Positions 26,987 to 36,129 of a stretch of DNA of 64,000 bases are shown here, piece after piece (the stretch's first letter is position 1; each line of letters starts with the position of its first letter). The position numbers and the translations under genes were made by a program. The stretch is from an uncultured Bacteroidota bacterium (GTDB lineage: Bacteria; Bacteroidota; Bacteroidia; B-17B0; Aurantibacillaceae), in NCBI GenBank assembly GCA_937873155.1, contig CALMVZ010000025.1, positions 124,001-188,000 on the forward strand, written 5' to 3'. The notes under the pieces are model-generated. The model was not told the origin of the DNA and searched no databases. It saw only the letters and a list, made by a program, of their open reading frames with translations.

Positions 26987-28854
26987 AAACGCGCCTCATA
27001 AATATGATAATCTTTCTGAGTGTCTTTGTACTCGCACGGGTTTCATATGCTCAGGATAAGACGGTTGATTCCTTAAAACTCGCTTTGAAGAACGCGAAAC
27101 ACGATACAAAACGCTGTGATATTTTAAATCAGTTAGCCGAATTAAGTGAAGATGAAAGCTTGCTTTATACTGAACAGCTTTTAACACTGGCACAAAAAAA
27201 TAGTTTAACCGCATCAAAGCAGGATAAACCTTTTTACCTGAGACATTGCGGGGATGCATTCGGGAATTTTGGAATGATCGCAAATGCTGAAGATAATGTG
27301 CCAAAAGCAATAGACTATTTTAATAAGAGTCTGAAGATCTATCAGCAGATCGATGATAAAGAAGGAATAGCGCTTACATTTAATAATCTTGGTTTTATGT
27401 ATCAGAGTTTGGGTGAGATGAATAAAGCGATCGGCTATTTTAAGAAGGGCTTAAGTTTTTCTGAAGCCATCGATGATAAACCCGGGTTGAGTAATCTATT
27501 AAACAACATCGGACTGCTTTACTTTTACCAGGGGGATCATAATAAAGCAATGGACTATTATGGAAAAAGTTTGAAGATACAGGAAGAGATCGGCTATAAA
27601 CCGGGAATGTGTGTCTCTTTAAATAACATAGCTGTTGTTTATGATAATCAAGGAGAGATACCTAAAGCCCTCGACAGCTATGAAAAATCTTTAAAGATCT
27701 GTGAAGAGATCGACAGTAAAGAAGATGCTGCTAATACATTAAGTAATGTAGCTGATATTTACGACAAGCAAGGAGACATCCCGAAAGCATTAGCTTATCA
27801 TCATAAGAGTTTAAAGATGAAGGAAGAATTAAAAGATAAAAGGGGAATTGCGAACTCCTTAAATTTCATTGGTCTTATTTATTTCAATCAGGGAGACGTT
27901 AGCAAAGCTTTAGAGTATTATAAAAAGAGTTTGAAGATCAGAGAGGCAATTCAGGATAAGATGGGGATTTCTGTTTCGTTGAATAATTTAGGTCAGATCT
28001 ACAGAAAGCAGAAGGATCTTCCCAAAGCTCTCGACTATTTTAACAGGAGTTTAAAAATAAAAGAAGAGATAGGCGATAAATCAGGATTTGCTTATGCGTT
28101 AGGAAATCTTGGTGTGATCTATGATGAGGATAAAAAAGATTTTAATAAAGCCATGGAATATTACACCCGGAGTTTGAAGCTAAGGGAAGAGATGAGTGAT
28201 AAGGAAGGAATTGCGCACTCTTCTTGCAATATTGCCAGTGCAATGTTCAGCATTGGCGAACTCGGAAAGGCTCTGGGCTATGCAGAAAAAAGTTTAAGAC
28301 TGGCGAAGGAATTAGGTTTTCCGGCAAGTATTAAACATGCGGCAACCATCCTGAAAAAAATATATACTAAGCAAAATAAATACAAAGAAGCTTTTGAGAT
28401 GTTTGACCTTGAAACGAAGATGCGTGACAGTATCAGCAACCAGGAAACAAAAAAAGCAGCAATTAAAAAACAATATGAGTATGCTTATGAAAAAAGAGCT
28501 GCACAGGATAGCGTAAGGAATGCCGAAGAAAAAAAGATAAAAGATGCGAAGTTGATAACACAAAGTTCGCAACTGGAGAAAGAGAAGACGCAGCGTTTTG
28601 CTTTGTATGGAGGTCTTGTGCTGGTTCTGTCGTTCGGCGGATTTGTATTCAACCGTTTTAGAGTTGCACAAAAGCAGAAAGTAATTATTGAATCGCAGAA
28701 AAGGGAAGTGGATGAAGCTTACGAAAAACTTCATGAAAAGAACAAACAGGTGATGGATAGCATAAATTACGCCCGCATGATACAAAGGTCTTTACTGCCG
28801 TCAGAAAAGTACATGACAAGAATTTTTAGTGAAAGCGGGAAAACTAAAACTTAA
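26983..28854 (+). CDS. Exported TPR protein with TM and coiled coil, ending at the SpoIIE-type linker (paralogue 2)
   Basis: The 623-residue protein is a longer copy of its upstream neighbour: signal peptide, about nine TPRs (NNLGFMYQSLGEMNKAIGYFKK type), a TM segment (about 540-560), a coiled coil and the end SINYARMIQRSLLPSEKYMTRIF. The ATG overlaps the upstream stop by 4 bp, so the pair is translationally coupled. Both share the sequence KNAKHDTxRCxIL after the signal peptide, which points to tandem duplication. No phosphatase or kinase domain follows in any frame of the 223-bp gap. A signalling adaptor that has lost its catalytic half is possible, or both may interact through the coiled coil with a full-length protein. 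Confidence 0.88.
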   Translation: MKTRLINMIIFLSVFVLARVSYAQDKTVDSLKLALKNAKHDTKRCDILNQLAELSEDESLLYTEQLLTLAQKNSLTASKQDKPFYLRHCGDAFGNFGMIANAEDNVPKAIDYFNKSLKIYQQIDDKEGIALTFNNLGFMYQSLGEMNKAIGYFKKGLSFSEAIDDKPGLSNLLNNIGLLYFYQGDHNKAMDYYGKSLKIQEEIGYKPGMCVSLNNIAVVYDNQGEIPKALDSYEKSLKICEEIDSKEDAANTLSNVADIYDKQGDIPKALAYHHKSLKMKEELKDKRGIANSLNFIGLIYFNQGDVSKALEYYKKSLKIREAIQDKMGISVSLNNLGQIYRKQKDLPKALDYFNRSLKIKEEIGDKSGFAYALGNLGVIYDEDKKDFNKAMEYYTRSLKLREEMSDKEGIAHSSCNIASAMFSIGELGKALGYAEKSLRLAKELGFPASIKHAATILKKIYTKQNKYKEAFEMFDLETKMRDSISNQETKKAAIKKQYEYAYEKRAAQDSVRNAEEKKIKDAKLITQSSQLEKEKTQRFALYGGLVLVLSFGGFVFNRFRVAQKQKVIIESQKREVDEAYEKLHEKNKQVMDSINYARMIQRSLLPSEKYMTRIFSESGKTKT

Positions 28855-28902
28855 TTCCTCCAATTGCGCTCTAATTCCGATTACTTTTTAAGTATTTTAT
28901 AA

Positions 28903-29058
28903 ATCCTGAAGGGATGAAATTATTATAGAAAAAGCACGAAACAAGCAAAATCCCGGAGGGATGACATTGCGTGTCTTACCATTCGGATATTTCACCCTTT
29001 CATGGTTTAATGTGTTTGAATAATTTGATCCCGGAATAATAACATCCCTTCGGGATTG
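28903..29058. repeat. ATCCCGAAGGGATG-type dispersed inverted repeats
   Basis: Related words ATCCTGAAGGGATGAAAT (28903-28920), AATCCCGGAGGGATGACATT (28950-28969) and, inverted, AACATCCCTTCGGGATT (29041-29057) fill the 223-bp gap between the TPR gene and aspS. They look like a REP-like family. No gene is seen in the gap. Confidence 0.65.
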
Positions 29059-29077
29059 TTTGTGAAAGCATTCGAAA

Positions 29078-30841
29078 TCAAATCTTAATTCCCAATTCCT
29101 TCAATTGCTCTTCGCTGATCGGACTTGGGCTTTCTATCATAAGATCTTTGCCCGAATTATTTTTAGGAAAAGCAATATAATCACGGATAGTATCTGCGCC
29201 GCCGAATAAGGAACACAAACGATCGAATCCAAACGCAATACCACCATGTGGAGGCGCGCCGAATTCAAACGCATTCATTAAGAATCCGAATTGATTTTGT
29301 GCTTCTTCAGCAGTAAAGCCCAATGTCTTGAACATTAAAGCCTGTAAATTTTTATCATGGATACGGATACTGCCGCCGCCAACCTCAACACCGTTAATGA
29401 CCATGTCGTAAGCATTTGCACGCACAGCTCCCGGATCAGAACTTAATAAAGAAATATCTTCAGGTTTTGGAGAAGTGAAAGGATGATGTTTCGCCACCCA
29501 ACGTCCACGAAGTGATTCTAATAAATTGGTATCACCTTCGTTCCATTCTAATAAAGGAAAATCAATTACCCACAGACAAGAGAATTTATTTTTATCGCGT
29601 AAGCCTAAACGGGTTCCCATCTCTAAACGTAATTCGCTTAAAGCTTTTCTTGTTTTATCTGCACCACCTGCCAACAATAACATTAAGTCGCCGGGTTGTG
29701 CATTAAATGCAGCGGCCCATTTTTTTAATTCTTCTTCGTTGTAAAATTTATCTACAGATGATTTAAGTGTTCCGTCTGAATTATAACGCGCATAAACCAA
29801 ACCTGTAGCGCCTATCTGCGGACGTTTTACAAATTCAGTTAATTCATCTAATTGCTTACGTGTATATTCAGCAGCCCCTTTCGCGCAAATACCAACAACG
29901 AGTTCTGCATCGTTGAATATTTTGAATTCTTTTCCTTTCACCACATCATTCAACTCCACGAATTTCATTTCGAAACGTGTATCCGGTTTATCGTTACCGT
30001 AAAATTTCATCGCATCGGCATAGGTCATGCGTGACATAACAGGAATTTCAATATCTTTTACTTTCCTGAACAAATATTTTACTAAACCTTCGAATGTATT
30101 TAAAATATCTTCCTGCTCAATGAAACTCATTTCGCAGTCTATTTGCGTGAACTCCGGTTGCCTGTCAGCACGCAGATCTTCATCACGGAAACATTTTACG
30201 ATCTGATAGTAACGGTCGAAACCTGCCACCATTAATAATTGCTTGAAGGTTTGCGGACTTTGCGGCAAAGCGTAAAAAGACCCTTGATTCATCCGGCTTG
30301 GCACAACGAAATCACGAGCGCCTTCCGGAGTAGATTTAATAAGAACAGGAGTTTCTACTTCAAGGAAATTTTGCTGGTCTAAATAATTCCTGGTTTCAAT
30401 TGCTAAGCGGTGACGTAATTCTAAACTTTTTCTTACAACACTTCTGCGGAGATCAAGGTAACGGTATTTCATGCGCAGTTCTTCGCCGCCATCCGTTTCA
30501 TCTTCGATGGTGAATGGGGGAGTAATAGCAGAATTTAAAACAGTGAAGTCGCTTACTTTAATTTCAATTTCACCGGTTGGATTATTTTTGTTCTTGCTTG
30601 AGCGTTCAATAACTGTTCCTTTAACCTGTAACACAAATTCCCGTCCAACACTTCCTGCTTTTGCGGCAAGATCTTTATTCCATTCCGGATTAAAAGTTAA
30701 TTGGGTTATACCATAGCGGTCGCGGAGGTCGATAAAAGTCATACCCCCTAAGTCACGGCTTTTTTGCACCCAACCGCATAATGTAACTTCTTTGTTTACA
30801 TCCGAAATCCTTAATTCCCCGCAGGTAACTGTTCTTAACAT
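29078..30841 (-). CDS. aspS: Aspartyl-tRNA synthetase
   Basis: The 587-residue class IIb synthetase charges tRNA-Asp. It has the N-terminal OB fold ([21 protein letters not shown]), motif 2 ([18 protein letters not shown]), the bacterial GAD insertion domain (about 290-420) and motif 3 ([10 protein letters not shown]). The length is right for the bacterial form, which has the insert. Whether it is discriminating or also charges tRNA-Asn cannot be told from this window; no gatCAB genes are present here. It is a single-gene unit. Confidence 0.96.
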   Translation of the reverse strand: MLRTVTCGELRISDVNKEVTLCGWVQKSRDLGGMTFIDLRDRYGITQLTFNPEWNKDLAAKAGSVGREFVLQVKGTVIERSSKNKNNPTGEIEIKVSDFTVLNSAITPPFTIEDETDGGEELRMKYRYLDLRRSVVRKSLELRHRLAIETRNYLDQQNFLEVETPVLIKSTPEGARDFVVPSRMNQGSFYALPQSPQTFKQLLMVAGFDRYYQIVKCFRDEDLRADRQPEFTQIDCEMSFIEQEDILNTFEGLVKYLFRKVKDIEIPVMSRMTYADAMKFYGNDKPDTRFEMKFVELNDVVKGKEFKIFNDAELVVGICAKGAAEYTRKQLDELTEFVKRPQIGATGLVYARYNSDGTLKSSVDKFYNEEELKKWAAAFNAQPGDLMLLLAGGADKTRKALSELRLEMGTRLGLRDKNKFSCLWVIDFPLLEWNEGDTNLLESLRGRWVAKHHPFTSPKPEDISLLSSDPGAVRANAYDMVINGVEVGGGSIRIHDKNLQALMFKTLGFTAEEAQNQFGFLMNAFEFGAPPHGGIAFGFDRLCSLFGGADTIRDYIAFPKNNSGKDLMIESPSPISEEQLKELGIKI

Positions 30842-30921
30842 AATTGAAAAGGTAAAAATACAAAAATATTGATAGAACTCTTTACAAGGATTGCGTCATC
30901 CTGCAAAATGCAGAAAAAAAA

Positions 30922-30958
30922 TCCCGTGGTTTGGCGAACTCACCATAACACCACGGGA
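30922..30958 (-). terminator. Intrinsic terminator of the 30985-31920 gene
   Basis: Arms TCCCGTGGT / ACCACGGGA with a 19-nt loop, followed on the minus strand by a run of T (complement of the A-run at 30914-30921). The loop contains GGCGAACTCACCA, close to the outer arm of the repeat at 14589-14613. Confidence 0.85.
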
Positions 30959-30984
30959 CAGGATCAGAACTAACTAAACTACAA

Positions 30985-31920
30985 CTAACTATTCTTTGTT
31001 TCGTTTTCGAAAATACTTTCGGTAATAGGCTGGCCATCGCGGAAAAATGCAACGCCGCCCCAATTGAACATTTTTTTATGATACACCCATGCCATCTGGT
31101 CGCGGACCAAAACACGTTGGATGATTATAACATTAAGGCCATGGATCACTTCTTCGGTAACTCCAACTTTGTATTTTGCCAATAAAGCTGTAATGCGCTG
31201 ATCAGTATTATTATTTACAACTAAAGCATCTTTCGCTAAAACTTTTGGTTGTGAAAGTGAAACAGGATTTACGGGAGCGGCATTTGCTTTTTTAGCGGCT
31301 GCTAATTCTTCTTCCATTTTTTTCAGGTTAGCTTTTTCTATTGCTAATTGTTCTTCACGTAATTTATTTTTCGCTGCCAGCTCAGCATCTTTTTTAATTT
31401 GCTCAGCCTGTAATTTTGCCAATAGAATTGCTTCTTTCTTCGCAATCTTTACATCTTCCACCTGCGCGAGCATATCCTTCATGTATTTTTTATCGAATTC
31501 GAAATTATCGATCTTCGGATTGAAGTAATATTTATTCATTGGTTTGTTGAACATAGAATAATCAACGCCGTCAACATATTCGAGTAATTCAAGATCAGCC
31601 ACCATAACTGAGAATTTTTTCTTCGCGCTCTCTGCAGGAACTCCCATAGTACTCACGGTAAAATATTTGTTCACGTAACCGGCTTTGCTGACTGTGATAA
31701 CAAATTCAGAGCCCATTGGTAAATACAATGCATAAGAGCCATTCAATGAAGTTGGAAAAGCAGTAAATGTTTTTCCATCACGCGTAACACTTACAACAGC
31801 GCCGCCCATGGCGATCTTTCTTTCGTCGGAAATTCTTCCGCCAAGATTTAATGTTTCACTTTGTGCGAATGCAGCTACGCTTATTAAAAGCAGGAATAAT
31901 ATTCTAAAAAATGTCTTCAT
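30985..31920 (-). CDS. Exported carboxypeptidase-regulatory-like protein with coiled coil
   Basis: The 311-residue protein has a signal peptide (MKTFFRILFLLLISVAAFAQ). A CarboxypepD_reg-like domain follows (about 25-95, GGRISDERKIAMGGAVVSV), then a region with YYFNPKIDNFEFDKKY, a charged coiled coil (about 165-225, lysine/alanine/glutamate rich) and a C-terminal beta stretch (VIHGLNVIIIQRVL, WVYHKKMFNWGG). Similar exported proteins are frequent in Bacteroidota. The function is not known. A terminator follows it, and a -7 box precedes it. Confidence 0.72.
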   Translation of the reverse strand: MKTFFRILFLLLISVAAFAQSETLNLGGRISDERKIAMGGAVVSVTRDGKTFTAFPTSLNGSYALYLPMGSEFVITVSKAGYVNKYFTVSTMGVPAESAKKKFSVMVADLELLEYVDGVDYSMFNKPMNKYYFNPKIDNFEFDKKYMKDMLAQVEDVKIAKKEAILLAKLQAEQIKKDAELAAKNKLREEQLAIEKANLKKMEEELAAAKKANAAPVNPVSLSQPKVLAKDALVVNNNTDQRITALLAKYKVGVTEEVIHGLNVIIIQRVLVRDQMAWVYHKKMFNWGGVAFFRDGQPITESIFENETKNS

Positions 31921-31931
31921 AAATTCAGGCG

Positions 31932-31939
31932 CAAAGGTA
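31932..31939 (-). promoter_or_regulatory. -7 promoter element of the 30985-31920 gene
   Basis: TACCTTTG on the minus strand is a perfect TAnnTTTG box, 11 nt before the ATG. No matching TTG box lies at 17-23 bp. Confidence 0.4.
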
Positions 31940-32040
31940 CTCTTCTTTTAGGAGTTTGCCTTACATTCAACGGCATTATTTAACAATTAATCGTTAATTA
32001 TTGTTGTTTTATCGAAGGAAGTGATGGTTTTATAAAAGAA

Positions 32041-32769
32041 TTATTCGGCAGTGTATTGACTTTCAGCCTGTTGCCAGTTTATCACATTCCACCAGCCAGC
32101 AATATAGTCGGCACGTTTGTTCTGGTACTTTAAATAATAGGCATGTTCCCAAACGTCTAAACATAAGATAGGTTTACCTTTATCGCTCACACAATCCATT
32201 AAAGGATTGTCTTGGTTTGAAGTGGTAACGATCTTTAATTTTCCTTTGGCCTCAATTAACCAGCACCATCCGCTTCCAAAAACTTTGGTCGCTTTTTCCG
32301 TGAATTCTTTTTTGAAGATCTCAAAAGTATTGAATTCAGCAATAATAGCATTCTCTAATTTTCCGGCTGGTAAATTAGCTTCACCTGTTGGATTTGCTTT
32401 CATTAATTGCCAGAATAAAGAATGGTTGTAATGCCCGCCGCCATTATTTCTTAATGCCGGATCAATTTTTGAAGCTTTGGAAAATAGTCCTTCAAAACTC
32501 TGATCACCATTATATGTTTCAAGCGCTTTATTTAATTTATCGACGTAAGCCTGGTGATGTTTTGTGTGATGTATCTGCATCGTTTGCTCATCAATAAATG
32601 GCTCTAATGCATTGTAAGCGTAAGGTAATTTCGGGAGAGAATATTTTCCGCCATCAGAAGTTAATTTATTAAGTGCGTTGATCTTTTCTTCACCAACTAA
32701 ATTAGTGGCGAGTCCTGCCAAACCAAGCAAAGCACTTTTTTTTAAAAAATCCCTGCGCTTGTTATCCAT
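32041..32769 (-). CDS. Tat-exported Fe/Mn superoxide dismutase
   Basis: The 242-residue enzyme converts superoxide to oxygen and peroxide. It begins with a twin-arginine signal (NKRRDFLKKSALLGLAGLA), so it should be folded in the cytoplasm and exported by Tat. The metal ligands are present: a histidine in MQIHHTKHHQAYV, one in GGGHYNHSLFW, and Asp/His in LDVWEHAYYLKY. The motifs GGGHxNHSLFW and TSNQDNPLM fit the Mn or cambialistic type. The ATG is 1 nt past the stop of the biotin-carrier gene, so the two form an operon. Confidence 0.93.
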   Translation of the reverse strand: MDNKRRDFLKKSALLGLAGLATNLVGEEKINALNKLTSDGGKYSLPKLPYAYNALEPFIDEQTMQIHHTKHHQAYVDKLNKALETYNGDQSFEGLFSKASKIDPALRNNGGGHYNHSLFWQLMKANPTGEANLPAGKLENAIIAEFNTFEIFKKEFTEKATKVFGSGWCWLIEAKGKLKIVTTSNQDNPLMDCVSDKGKPILCLDVWEHAYYLKYQNKRADYIAGWWNVINWQQAESQYTAE

Positions 32770-32770
32770 T

Positions 32771-33280
32771 TTAGAATTGAATTAATAATTGATTTTTTTC
32801 CACTGCAGTACCTTTTGTAGCAACTACTTTTTTTATTGTCCCATCTGTAGGTGATTTCAGAACATTCTCCATTTTCATAGCTTCCAGTACTAATAGAGAA
32901 TCTCCTTTTTTCACTTGTTGTCCTTCGCCGACTAAAATATTCAACACCATTCCGGGCATTGGCGCCTTAATATCATTGATCTTTTTCGCAGCGATATTAT
33001 CAAGGCCTAAATTATGAAGCAGCTCATCGTATTTGTCTTTAACGTCTAGCGTATATTTTTTGCCGTTCACTTTTACCACTAATTTCTTTTCGGCAGCATC
33101 CGCTTTCACAACTAAAATATTGTATGACTGATTATTTAAAAGCAAATGATATTCCTGGTTACCCGTATTTAAAATATCGGCTTCTACCTCTTTACCATTT
33201 AAAGTGCCTGATACTTTGCTGTTATTGAAGTTCAATTCGGTCTTAACCGTATTTTTACCGTTGATAGTAATGTTATACAT
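32771..33280 (-). CDS. Biotin carboxyl carrier-type protein
   Basis: The 169-residue protein ends in a biotinyl domain (about 98-169) with the lysine motif EAMKMEN and the flanking MPGMVLNILVGEGQQV. The N-terminal half is a beta-rich region like that of acyl-CoA carboxylase carrier subunits. It would carry carboxybiotin between biotin carboxylase and carboxyltransferase, probably for propionyl- or acetyl-CoA. Neither partner gene is nearby; the downstream gene is the superoxide dismutase. Confidence 0.88.
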   Translation of the reverse strand: MYNITINGKNTVKTELNFNNSKVSGTLNGKEVEADILNTGNQEYHLLLNNQSYNILVVKADAAEKKLVVKVNGKKYTLDVKDKYDELLHNLGLDNIAAKKINDIKAPMPGMVLNILVGEGQQVKKGDSLLVLEAMKMENVLKSPTDGTIKKVVATKGTAVEKNQLLIQF

Positions 33281-33287
33281 AGAGATT

Positions 33288-33295
33288 CAAATGTA
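33288..33295 (-). promoter_or_regulatory. -7 promoter element of the biotin-carrier/SOD operon
   Basis: TACATTTG on the minus strand matches TAnnTTTG, 7 nt before the ATG and just after a terminator that separates it from the gene upstream. Confidence 0.4.
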
Positions 33296-33311
33296 GCGAT
33301 TATAACCAATA

Positions 33312-33338
33312 AAAAGCCCCCTAAAAAAGGGGGCTTTT
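33312..33338 (-). terminator. Intrinsic terminator of the 33359-34168 gene
   Basis: Stem AAAAGCCCCC / GGGGGCTTTT with a 7-nt loop, followed on the minus strand by TTATTGG. The arms are nearly symmetric, so it could work in both directions. Confidence 0.88.
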
Positions 33339-33358
33339 AAATATGTAATAAAGACTTT

Positions 33359-34168
33359 TTATTTTTTAACGAATTCGCCCATTTTATTATCAAAGTTCAG
33401 GAAATAACCACCTTTAGGTAAGTTAGAGACATCCACTTTAGAACCGAATCCTTTTTTAACGATGTTACCGTATTGATCGTAGATCTCATACATGGTATCG
33501 ATCGGCTTATCACCTGACATAAAATTAATGTCTTTAGAAGCTTTTACCGGTGCGAAAGTGATCTCAGGAACATCAGAAAGAACCTCAACAGGCTTAGATA
33601 AACGTGGCTGGCCGCTATAATCTGTTTGGCGTACACGAACCTGGTTCTTACCGGAGTGCGGGCTTACTTTGAAAGTATAATCGTTTGTTGTTGGAGTGCC
33701 TTTACCGTCAGTTTCGCCAACTTTTACCCATTTGTTCCAACGGAATTGCTCGATTGCGAACGCTAATTTGCCGGTTTCTGATTTAGTTTGCCATTTAACA
33801 GTACCATCTTTTTCGAAAGACATGCTGATCACCTCGAAAGTACTTTTTGGCTTAAGGACCTCCGGATTTAAAACCTTTGGTTTACAATCTTCTTTATGCT
33901 TGATCTTGATCTCAACTTTATCACCAACAACAAGCTTATGTGGCTTAAAATCAATCTCAAAGGCGCTTGATGCGATCTCATCCGTGGCAATATTTCCATT
34001 TACCAATACCTCAGTAACACAAAAACCAACACCACCGCTTCCATACGGATTTTGAACGTATAAGTTTTTCCCCTGGTAGTTGCCTTCAAGTATAATTACC
34101 CCTCCTTGAGAATAGGCTTTAAAGCCCAAGAAACCGGTCAAAAGAAGGTATAGAAATATTTTTTTCAT
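33359..34168 (-). CDS. Secreted protein of unknown function with short C-terminal sorting-like end
   Basis: From the ATG at 34168 the product is 269 residues with a signal peptide (MKKIFLYLLLTGFLGFKAYS). The frame also opens at TTG 34174, which is less likely. The mature protein is beta-rich and has two cysteines (GVGFCVTEV and KEDCKPK). The end YEIYDQYGNIVKKGFG...LPKGGYFLNFDNK resembles a short T9SS type A tail (the IYDxxGxxV and LxxGxYxL patterns), but it is not clear enough to assign. It belongs to a type of secreted protein conserved in Bacteroidota. It is a single gene with its own terminator. Confidence 0.72.
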   Translation of the reverse strand: MKKIFLYLLLTGFLGFKAYSQGGVIILEGNYQGKNLYVQNPYGSGGVGFCVTEVLVNGNIATDEIASSAFEIDFKPHKLVVGDKVEIKIKHKEDCKPKVLNPEVLKPKSTFEVISMSFEKDGTVKWQTKSETGKLAFAIEQFRWNKWVKVGETDGKGTPTTNDYTFKVSPHSGKNQVRVRQTDYSGQPRLSKPVEVLSDVPEITFAPVKASKDINFMSGDKPIDTMYEIYDQYGNIVKKGFGSKVDVSNLPKGGYFLNFDNKMGEFVKK

Positions 34169-34273
34169 CGACAAATACTAAAAGAGTAGCCCATAAATGG
34201 CGTTGCAATATTAAAACGATATTTTAAAAAAACAAAATAAATTTTCAGAAAAAATTGGTCTATTTGCACAGAG

Positions 34274-34304
34274 TTGAAAAATGAGTTATATTTAAGTAGT
34301 TTTG
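34274..34304 (+). promoter_or_regulatory. Promoter of the oligopeptide-binding lipoprotein gene
   Basis: TTG (34274-34276), a 20-bp gap, then TAGTTTTG (34297-34304), a full TAnnTTTG match. The leader is about 15 nt. Confidence 0.6.
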
Positions 34305-34323
34305 CAGTGAATTTAAACATTTT

Positions 34324-36054
34324 ATGAATATTATATCAAAATACTGCTCTATTATTGCTTTAACGGCAGTTATTACGGCATGTGGTGGCGGAAAAGAGTC
34401 TGAAAAGGGTCAGCGTCCCGAAGGAAGCGGTGGTTCTATAAGAATAGTTGAGGTTAGCCCTCCAAAGAACCTATTTCCGCAGGCTATTACTACCCAAATA
34501 GAAGGCATGATCGCCGGTCAGATACATGAAGGTTTAGTGAGATTGAATCCGAAGACCCTGGAGCCCATTCCCGGTTTAGCAGAAAAATGGGAAGTTTCTG
34601 AAGATGGAAAGACCATTACTTTCCACTTAAGGAAAGGCGCTTATTTTCATAGTGGTGAAGATGGAAAACAAGGCAGCGAAGTTACTTCTGCAGACGTGAA
34701 ATTCACTTTTGAAATGCTAAGTTCTGACCGCATGACCAATATGCATTTCGCAACCGTTTGTAAAGACAGGATTGTTGGCGCGAATGAATATTTTGAAGCT
34801 ACAACAAAAGGACAAAAAGCCGAGTTGAAAGGTTTCAAAGTGATCGACAAACATACATTCAGCATCACTTTAAATAATGCATCTTCTATCTTCTTGCAGA
34901 TCTTGGCAAACCCGGTAACTTCTATCATCAGCGAAGAAGCTTATAAAAAACAATTCGAGAATTTAAGGACAGGCGCAGGCCCGTTCATTTACGATACAAA
35001 ATTAAGCACACCGAAACGCGTGGTGTTAATACGGAACGAAAATTATTATGGTAAAGATGATAAAGGAAATTCACTACCATATCTTGACAGTGTTATCATT
35101 GATATCGTTAATTCAACGGAAGACGGGTTAACTGCATTTAAAGAAGGACGTTGTGAATACGTTGGTTCTATTCCTTCAAATGCAGTAAGAAGTATTGTGG
35201 AAGAGAATATCAAAGATTTTGAGAATAACCCTCCTGCTTTTATTTTGGAACGTAGTTCTGAAATGATCAGCCAGTATTATGTTTTCAATATCAATAAACC
35301 ACCGTTCAATAACGTGAAAGTCCGCCAGGCATTCAACTATGCCATCGATCGCGATAAGATCATTGATAAAGTTCTGCAGGGACAAGCTTATGGCCCGGGA
35401 AGTTATGGTATCACACCTCCTACATTTGAAGCGTATAAAGTAGGTGATATCATAGGCTACAATTTTGATCCTGAAAAAGCGAAAAAATTATTGATGGAAG
35501 CAGGTTATCCGGGTGGCGTTGGTTTCCCTGAGATCTCTTTAATTGTGAATTCAGGTAATACACGTAACAACACGGTTGCCGCAGAAATTCAGCGCCACTT
35601 AAAGGAGAATTTAAATGTGAACATCACATTTGAATCATTGAGCAATAATGAAAAATACAGACTTCAGCATAAAGGGCTAGGACATATCTTCCGTGATGGC
35701 TGGATCGCTGATTATCCAAGTCCGGAATCCTTCTTATCTGTTTTTTATGGTGAGCCTGTTCCTGCAGATACTGCAAAAACATCTTATCCGAATACACAGC
35801 GTTACGTGAATAAGGAGTTTGATAAATATTATAAGATGGGACGTGATGCTAAATCGAAAGACAGCTCGTATGTGTATTTCATGAAAGCTGAGCAGATCAT
35901 GATGAACGATGCACCTATAATGGTGTTATGGTATGAAAGTAATTACCGTTTGATCAGCTCTAAGCTGAAGAACTTTGTGGTGAATCCTTTACGGTATTTT
36001 GATCTGACGAGAGTGATGATTGGCACGCCGGAGCCATTAGAAAAGAAGAAGTAA
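34324..36054 (+). CDS. ABC transporter substrate-binding lipoprotein (family 5, oligopeptide type)
   Basis: The 576-residue protein has a lipoprotein signal (cysteine about 20 in AVITACGGGK). The SBP_bac_5 fold follows: IHEGLVRLNPKTLEPIPGLAEKWEVSEDG near the start, then NVKVRQAFNYAIDRDKI and GHIFRDGWIADYPSPESFL. Such proteins capture peptides, nickel or sugars for an ABC importer. No permease or ATPase is adjacent, so the importer is encoded elsewhere. It is complete and has its own promoter and terminator. Confidence 0.92.
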   Translation: MNIISKYCSIIALTAVITACGGGKESEKGQRPEGSGGSIRIVEVSPPKNLFPQAITTQIEGMIAGQIHEGLVRLNPKTLEPIPGLAEKWEVSEDGKTITFHLRKGAYFHSGEDGKQGSEVTSADVKFTFEMLSSDRMTNMHFATVCKDRIVGANEYFEATTKGQKAELKGFKVIDKHTFSITLNNASSIFLQILANPVTSIISEEAYKKQFENLRTGAGPFIYDTKLSTPKRVVLIRNENYYGKDDKGNSLPYLDSVIIDIVNSTEDGLTAFKEGRCEYVGSIPSNAVRSIVEENIKDFENNPPAFILERSSEMISQYYVFNINKPPFNNVKVRQAFNYAIDRDKIIDKVLQGQAYGPGSYGITPPTFEAYKVGDIIGYNFDPEKAKKLLMEAGYPGGVGFPEISLIVNSGNTRNNTVAAEIQRHLKENLNVNITFESLSNNEKYRLQHKGLGHIFRDGWIADYPSPESFLSVFYGEPVPADTAKTSYPNTQRYVNKEFDKYYKMGRDAKSKDSSYVYFMKAEQIMMNDAPIMVLWYESNYRLISSKLKNFVVNPLRYFDLTRVMIGTPEPLEKKK

Positions 36055-36091
36055 CCCGTTGGCAAGCCCAGGGTGACAATTTAATTATGGG

Positions 36092-36121
36092 AAACCCTCC
36101 GCAAAAACGGAGGGTTTTTAA
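36092..36121 (+). terminator. Intrinsic terminator after the substrate-binding gene
   Basis: Stem AAACCCTCCG / CGGAGGGTTT with a 6-nt loop and a T-run. It stands 8 bp before the next ATG. Confidence 0.88.
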
Positions 36122-36129
36122 TTTAATAA

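Noticed and set aside
28312-28785. 157-aa minus-strand frame
   Set aside because: It is antisense to the 3' end of the second TPR gene, with a leucine/phenylalanine-rich composition expected from the complement of lysine and glutamate codons.
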